Shown here: positions 59,782-64,000 of the stretch, piece after piece
Layout: each line of letters starts with the position of its first letter
Numbering within the stretch: position 1 is the first letter of the stretch
Assembly (NCBI RefSeq): GCF_019049255.1
Contig: NZ_JAGMUJ010000084.1
Coordinates: 1 to 64,000 of the forward strand
Source: Streptomyces sp. AC558_RSS880
Lineage (GTDB): Bacteria; Actinomycetota; Actinomycetes; Streptomycetales; Streptomycetaceae
Direction of reading: 5' to 3'
Length of the DNA: 64,000 bases
Program-made: the position numbers and the translations under genes
The notes under the pieces: generated by a model
What the model saw: only the letters and a program-made list of their open reading frames with translations
What the model was told of the DNA's origin: nothing
Database searches by the model: none

Positions 59782-61242
59782 TCAGAGCTCCCCGGCCGCC
59801 CGTCTTCGCGCATGGCCGGCCAGTGCCGTCTGCGCCTCCGCCACGATCCGCTCCACCGGCAGCGTCGCGTCGACGGTCATGCCGGCCTCGTCGTCCTGGA
59901 GCGGCTCCAGGTCCTCGAACTGCGAGTCCACCAGCGAGGCCGGCATGAAGTGCCCCTGTCTGCCCCTGACCCGGGCGACGGCCTCTTCCCGGTCGAGCTC
60001 CAGGTGCACGAAGAAGGCGTCGGGGCGGGCCACCCGCAGCAGTTCGCGGTAGATCCGGCGTAGGGACGAGCAGGTGATCACCAGCCCTTCCTCCGGGCCG
60101 GCGCCCTTCATCCGCTCGGCGACGGCGGCCAGCCACGGGCTGCGCATGCTGTCGTCGAGGCGCGTGCCGGCCTTCATGGCCTCCACGTTGCGTCGCGGGT
60201 GGAGCCGGTCGCCCTCCTCGAACGGCGCCCGCAGCGACTCCGCCAGGTACTCGCCGACGGTGGTCTTGCCGCAGCCACTGACCCCCATCACGACGACGGG
60301 GGCGCGCCGGGTGCGGACCAGCGCGGCGAGGGCGTCCCGGAAGCCCTCGCGGTACGCGGCGGGCAGCCCGCGCGGGTCGAACTGCGCCAGTCCCTCCCGC
60401 AACCGGTCGAGGACGGCGGGGTCCTGGAGCCGCCCGCCGCGGATCTCGGCGAGAATGGCTTCCGCGAACGCCTCGGCGGCCGTGGCCCGTCCCTGGTCGA
60501 CGGCGTAGGCGAGCCCCATGTGCAGCCACATGGCGATCGGCAGCGGCCGTACGGGATAGCTCTGCACGGTATCGGAGCCGGTCAGGGCCCGTGCCGAGGC
60601 GGTCCGCTCCCCCGGGCGGCCGCCGGCCCAGTCCCGGTCGATGCGGTGGTTGAGAGCCATGGCGACGGGATGGGAGAGGTGCAGGAACAGCTCGTTACGG
60701 GAGCCGGCGAGCAGGGTGCGGTGGAAGGCGGCGTCGACGTCCCGGAACCGCTGGCGGACCGCCGCACCCTCCCGCGGCCGTTCGAAGTCGGGTTCCCGGC
60801 TGAGGGCGAGCAGGGTGCGGGCGTGGCTGGTGAGGTCGTGGCAGATCTCCGCGGATCTGCTCTGCGCCGCCAGCCGGGCCGCGCGGGGTTCGATGACCTC
60901 GCGCAGTTCCGTCAGGGACCGCATCTGGCTGTCGGGGGCGACTTCCAGGCGCCAGGCGATCACGTCGGCGTCCAGGAGGTCCCAGCGCTCCAGCGGCTGG
61001 ACGGTGGCCCCGATGCGGGGCTGGAGGGTGAGCAGGCCCTTCTGGTGCAGGGTCTGCAGGGCCTCGCGGGCCATCGAGCGGGTGACGCCGAACTCCTGCA
61101 CGACGGCGTCGACGGTCAGGTGCCGGTCGCGGTGCTTGGCGCCCTCGACGATCTGGCAGCCTAGGCGGGCCACGACCTGGGCGGTGGAGCCCCGGAGGGC
61201 GTCGTCGGTGTCCACGGGTGGGTCCAATGCGGGACCAGTCAT
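59782..61242 (-). CDS. Fusion of FadR-type GntR regulator and gluconokinase
   Basis: The 486-residue protein joins three parts. Residues about 20-95 are a GntR winged helix (DRHLTVDAVVQEFGVTRSMA, REALQTLHQKGLLTLQPRIG). About 100-270 are the all-helical FCD ligand domain with its metal-type residues (RDVDAAFHRTLLAGSRNELF, MALNHRIDRDW). About 315-486 is a complete GntK-type gluconokinase: P-loop GVSGCGKTT with K326, FEEGDRLHPRRNVEAMKAG, VITCSSLRRIYRELLR and RQGHFMPASLVDSQFEDLE. One chain can thus sense and phosphorylate a sugar acid. A dyad lies 16 bases upstream of the ATG, fitting autoregulation; ManD follows downstream. Confidence 0.92.
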   Translation of the reverse strand: MTGPALDPPVDTDDALRGSTAQVVARLGCQIVEGAKHRDRHLTVDAVVQEFGVTRSMAREALQTLHQKGLLTLQPRIGATVQPLERWDLLDADVIAWRLEVAPDSQMRSLTELREVIEPRAARLAAQSRSAEICHDLTSHARTLLALSREPDFERPREGAAVRQRFRDVDAAFHRTLLAGSRNELFLHLSHPVAMALNHRIDRDWAGGRPGERTASARALTGSDTVQSYPVRPLPIAMWLHMGLAYAVDQGRATAAEAFAEAILAEIRGGRLQDPAVLDRLREGLAQFDPRGLPAAYREGFRDALAALVRTRRAPVVVMGVSGCGKTTVGEYLAESLRAPFEEGDRLHPRRNVEAMKAGTRLDDSMRSPWLAAVAERMKGAGPEEGLVITCSSLRRIYRELLRVARPDAFFVHLELDREEAVARVRGRQGHFMPASLVDSQFEDLEPLQDDEAGMTVDATLPVERIVAEAQTALAGHARRRAAGEL

Positions 61243-61258
61243 GACCCGAAGGCTAGGT

Positions 61259-61273
61259 CACAGAGTCTCCGTG
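61259..61273. promoter_or_regulatory. GntR-type dyad upstream of the fusion gene
   Basis: CACaGAGtCTCcGTG is a 15-bp odd dyad with six perfect symmetric pairs on each side of three free bases, 16 bases before the start codon. Spacing fits autoregulation by a GntR protein. Confidence 0.6.
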
Positions 61274-61588
61274 GTCAGCGGTACGGACACCACTTCCGGG
61301 AGTGCGAGGCCGGGTGCGGGAGCACGGAGGGCGGGACGGGCGCACGCCAGGGCGCGCGAAGGGCAGTGAACGCCCTTTCGTGCCCCTGCTCGGTCCGTGA
61401 TGCCATATCAGCAGCCTTCTCTGGTAGCGCTCAGATGGGTACGGTGGTCATCATTCGAGAGGTGCCGGTGGCGCCGGGCACGGCCGGGTGGGTCGCGGGA
61501 TGGGCCGCATCGGGACCGGCGCCGGCGCGCGGCGGTCCGCAGGAGAGGGCCGCCCCGTCCCGTCCTGACACAGCGGCAGGAGAGCCGT

Positions 61589-61786
61589 ATGTCCGAACCG
61601 TCCCCGCCCACGCCCACGCCGGACCGGCTGTCGTTGCGGTGGGCCCTTATCCTTCTGGCCTCGGTGGTGGCGGGACTGCTGGCCGGGCTGCTCACCTACG
61701 CCCAGTCCGGCGACTGGCCCGGCTCACTACTGGCGGCCCTCGGCGCGAGCGGAGCGGCCCTCGTCGCCCTGCCCCTGCTGCTGTGA
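61589..61786 (+). CDS. Small two-helix membrane protein
   Basis: The 65-residue protein (MSEPSPPTPTPDRLSLRWAL) has a proline-rich cytosolic start and two hydrophobic helices (LILLASVVAGLLAGLLTYAQ and LAALGASGAALVALPLLL) joined by a short SGDWPG turn. ATG 61589 follows AGGAG with a good spacing and third positions are GC-rich, which supports real translation. Function unknown. The region upstream (61274-61588) shows nothing else. Confidence 0.7.
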   Translation: MSEPSPPTPTPDRLSLRWALILLASVVAGLLAGLLTYAQSGDWPGSLLAALGASGAALVALPLLL

Positions 61787-62290
61787 GCCGAGGGGCGCCG
61801 GGCCCCGCCGGACGGTCCTCGACCGCCCCCGTTACCGTCCTCGTGGCTCCGCAAGGGAGCCTCCGGCCTTTGAGCGCGTAACACGATCATGCGACCAGCC
61901 CGGTAGCCGCGCCGTGGTGGAGCGTGGCACTGAGCCGTTCTCCGCCTCGTGCTGATGCGTGGTGAAGGACGAGAACGGCCTTCACGATGTCGGTGATGCC
62001 GTGGGTGCTGCAGCGCGGCTTCCGCAATAGGCGCCGACCGCCCACACCCGGGCGCTACCGCCAGGCAGGAAACGGCTCACTGACGTGGCCGCGGAAGCGG
62101 GACAGCCAGCCGCCCGTCTGGCTGGCTGGCTGGCTGGCGACGGTCGGATCGGATGCCATCCCCCACACGTCGCCCGGGCGGCCGGGGAACAAGTAACCCG
62201 TCGGCAGAGGCTGCTCTCCGAAGCGAGTTCTCGGCACTGCTCGCCTACGGCCCCGGTCTCCGGCGTGCGCATCGGAAGCCGACGGCGATC
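61787..62290. other. Intergenic region with a (CTGG)5 tract
   Basis: No gene is supported in these 504 bases. At 62118-62137 the tetranucleotide CTGG is repeated five times exactly. The repeat is not within a recognised frame. Confidence 0.5.
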
Positions 62291-62887
62291 TCACGCCGCC
62301 ACAGGTGTCCTCTCGGCCGCGGAACGGCGTTTCCAGTACGCGACGGTCAGCACGCCCAGCAGCGGCCCCCACAGGGTCAGCGGCGCGTAGCAGAAGTAGA
62401 ACCAGGCAGCTTCCCAGCCGCCGGCCTGGCTGGGGAAGTCGGCCGGCAGGTCGCCGCCTCGGATGGTGGTACCCCTGATCTCGGAGGCGATGAACAGAAG
62501 GGTGAACAGGAGAGTGAGGCCCGCAACCCCGATGGCGGCCAGGAGAACGGCTGCCCTTCGCGGAACCCGGCGGCCGCGGAGGAACGGGATCCACCGCGGG
62601 AACACCTCACCCCAGCGGGCGATCAGACCGATCGCGGTGAACGCCAAGATTTCGGACAGAACCGACAGGGAGACGACGTACGCCCGTTCGCCGAGTCCGC
62701 GACCGTCGCCGAACGCGGCCGGAAGCCGCCAGATACCGGAAGGAAGGACGGTCAACGGAACGGCGTAGGCCACCAGTCGCATCCGTCGTGACACTCCGGC
62801 AACGGGCTCGTGGGCCGCCCGCCATGCGACGCGTAATCGTCCGGGGCGGACGGGAGCGGGGTCTTTGGCGTGCAGGGGCTGCCGCAT
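62291..62887 (-). CDS. Integral membrane protein of unknown function
   Basis: The 198-residue product has four predicted helices (RLVAYAVPLTVLPSGIWRLP; AYVVSLSVLSEILAFTAIGL; AAVLLAAIGVAGLTLLFTLL; WFYFCYAPLTLWGPLLGVLT) with a charged RWIPFLRGRRVPRR loop in the middle. Composition and length match uncharacterised Streptomyces membrane proteins. It appears intact. No neighbours suggest a role. Confidence 0.75.
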   Translation of the reverse strand: MRQPLHAKDPAPVRPGRLRVAWRAAHEPVAGVSRRMRLVAYAVPLTVLPSGIWRLPAAFGDGRGLGERAYVVSLSVLSEILAFTAIGLIARWGEVFPRWIPFLRGRRVPRRAAVLLAAIGVAGLTLLFTLLFIASEIRGTTIRGGDLPADFPSQAGGWEAAWFYFCYAPLTLWGPLLGVLTVAYWKRRSAAERTPVAA

Positions 62888-63392
62888 GGGCGGTCCTCGG
62901 CTTCGGTGAACCGCTGTTCGGTCCTTTCAGTAATGAAGATCCCAGTCACGGGGGCCCCGAGCATCGCTCTGAGAGCTGACTCGGCTCCGTCTGACGGCCG
63001 ACGAAGTGGTACGACCGGCGGATGACCGCAGTGCCCGTCTGTCGCATGGCCAGCACCTTTCACCAGGAGCATCCCGGCGCTACCCCGGCAAGAGAGCCAG
63101 TGCTTCCCAAACTCATCGACACCCCAGGAAACGTACTCAACGACCTCGTGCGGGACGTCGAGCACGGCTCGATACGGAACCGACAGGACTTCCGTGTCGA
63201 GACGTCGGCGAGTGAGATCACCAGCCGCAACGACCAGGGGCCCTGCCGTGTCACGGGCCCCGACCGCCGGGAGTGTCCGGCCAACGGCGGATCTGCTGAT
63301 CGAGAAGAGACCCCAGAGGACCGAGACCGCTGTCGGGGCCGAGGCGGTGGAGGAGCCGACCGACGGGCCGGTGTCGGACGAGCAGTCGGTCG
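62888..63392. other. Region without a recognisable gene, next to an IS end
   Basis: About 500 bases up to the IS6 remnant. A forward frame (HPGATPAREPVLPKLIDTPG, NVLNDLVRDVEHGSIRNRQD) is open but matches nothing I know. Confidence 0.35.
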
Positions 63393-63482
63393 GGCACTGT
63401 CACGTTGACTGACCGGGTGGGACGATCTTCGGGTTGATCATGGTGGAGGGGGATCGTCTGTGGGGAGTACGTCGCCGTCGTG
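63393..63482 (+). mobile_element. IS6-family end remnant
   Basis: GGCACTGTCACGTTG (63393-63407) equals the IS6 right terminal repeat at 16672-16658 except for one base. Similarity continues through the leader and first codons of the transposase to about AGTACGTCGCCGTCGT, then stops. This is a second copy of the element's 5' end, inverted relative to the complete copy 47 kb away. Confidence 0.75.
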
Positions 63483-64000
63483 ATGGGCCCGGGAGTGGCC
63501 CCGGGGACGGTCAACGCGCTGGCCGCCGAACCGGTCCTGCTGCCCCTGCCGGCCACCCTGAGCAACCCCGAACAGCGCGCCGCCCTGCTGCGGCTGTACG
63601 CCGCCGAGCCCAAGGCCACCCTCGACCCCCGGGCGCGCCGCGAACTGCCGCTGGTTCTCCACGCCGCCGACCCCGCTCAGGCGCTGCGCACGCTGCTGCG
63701 TGACGGACTGGGCGTGGTGGCACAGCAGTTCGCCGAGCGGCACCTGCCGGGCAGTGCCGAGGCGGTGACGGTGTGGGGCCCGCGCCGACTGCCGCTCGCG
63801 GGCGGCTCAGGCCCACGCGTACTGCGGCTGCTCGTGGAGCAGCGCGAGAAGCACGGGGCTCGCTCCGGAGCCCTCACGCCGTGGCTGCCGGCGGCGGGGG
63901 CGGCGGGCTGGCGCGGAGCGAACGGTTCGGCTCCGACGCGCTGGACCTCGTCCTCACCACTGAGGCCGCGCCGGTCGAGGCCCGCATGCTGTTCGGCGGC
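63482..64000 (+). CDS. Unrecognised protein, partial at window end
   Basis: From ATG 63482 a well-biased frame reads GVAPGTVNALAAEPVLLPLP, ATLSNPEQRAALLRLYAAEP, ARRELPLVLHAADPAQALRT, LLRDGLGVVAQQFAERHLPG. Near 63900, in G-rich sequence, coding bias passes to another frame (SERFGSDALDLVLTTEAAPV, EARMLFGG) that is open to the edge, suggesting one frameshift. I do not recognise the family. The gene's 5' end coincides with the break in the IS6 remnant, so the natural start may be lost. Confidence 0.45.

Noticed and set aside
1..64000. CRISPR arrays, rRNA or tRNA genes
   Set aside because: No regularly spaced repeats and no recognisable stable RNA sequences were seen on either strand, although short RNAs cannot be excluded by eye.

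Overview
The window is high-GC actinobacterial DNA and almost certainly Streptomyces: strong GC bias at third codon positions, GTG/TTG starts, many Tat and Sec secreted proteins, dense TetR/LacI/GntR/MerR regulation and extracellular polysaccharide hydrolases. It carries at least thirteen insertion-sequence or transposon remnants from many families, at least ten eroded genes and a fragment related to the telomere terminal protein Tpg. That points to a chromosome arm or a large linear plasmid rather than the conserved core. I saw no rRNA, tRNA or CRISPR array.

Layout. 0.1-3.6 kb: a TetR regulator divergent from a three-gene NAD(P)H/flavin reductase operon (MDR reductase, F420/NADP Rossmann protein, Old Yellow Enzyme with an altered active site). 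3.8-8.4 kb: IS3 and IS630 scraps, an SDR/TetR divergon whose two transcripts both look leaderless, and a broken pentapeptide-repeat membrane protein. 8.6-11.4 kb: a large secreted serine hydrolase with Calx-beta-like C-terminal repeats. 11.5-18.7 kb: a mobile-element cluster (IS5, Tn3 end, complete IS6, IS630) enclosing a bL12-like protein, a DUF6896-like protein, a MerR/BtrH-like two-gene operon, a small secreted protein and a dying AhpD gene. 18.8-21.2 kb: a flavin oxidoreductase and an alpha/beta hydrolase.

22.2-29.7 kb is a fructan-utilisation locus: LacI regulator, ABC importer (binding protein and two permeases), intracellular GH32 and a divergent secreted GH32, with related operator-like sites in the divergent promoter region. 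30.4-33.7 kb holds three tandem secreted PL1 pectate lyases behind a promoter with a LacI-type operator. With the GH43 enzyme (40.4-41.9 kb) and the ManD-type dehydratase plus GntR-gluconokinase fusion (58.5-61.2 kb) these form a plant-polysaccharide and sugar-acid theme: secreted enzymes cut levan/inulin, pectin and xylan/arabinan, importers take up oligomers and intracellular enzymes finish the job.

33.8-40.4 kb is a graveyard: tpg-like, IS5, IS481, ISAs1 and IS256 fragments, an ALF-repeat secreted protein, and a 2Fe-2S subunit gene that has lost a cluster cysteine and its start. 42.4-44.2 kb is a TetR/aldo-keto reductase divergon with two matched operators. 45.3-57.7 kb mixes secreted proteins (subtilase, NlpC/P60-like hydrolase, small cysteine proteins) with frameshifted cupin, Rrf2, citrate transporter and TPR genes; some single-base shifts lie in homopolymers and may be sequencing errors. 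61.5-64.0 kb has two membrane proteins, an inverted IS6 end remnant and an unrecognised gene running off the window.
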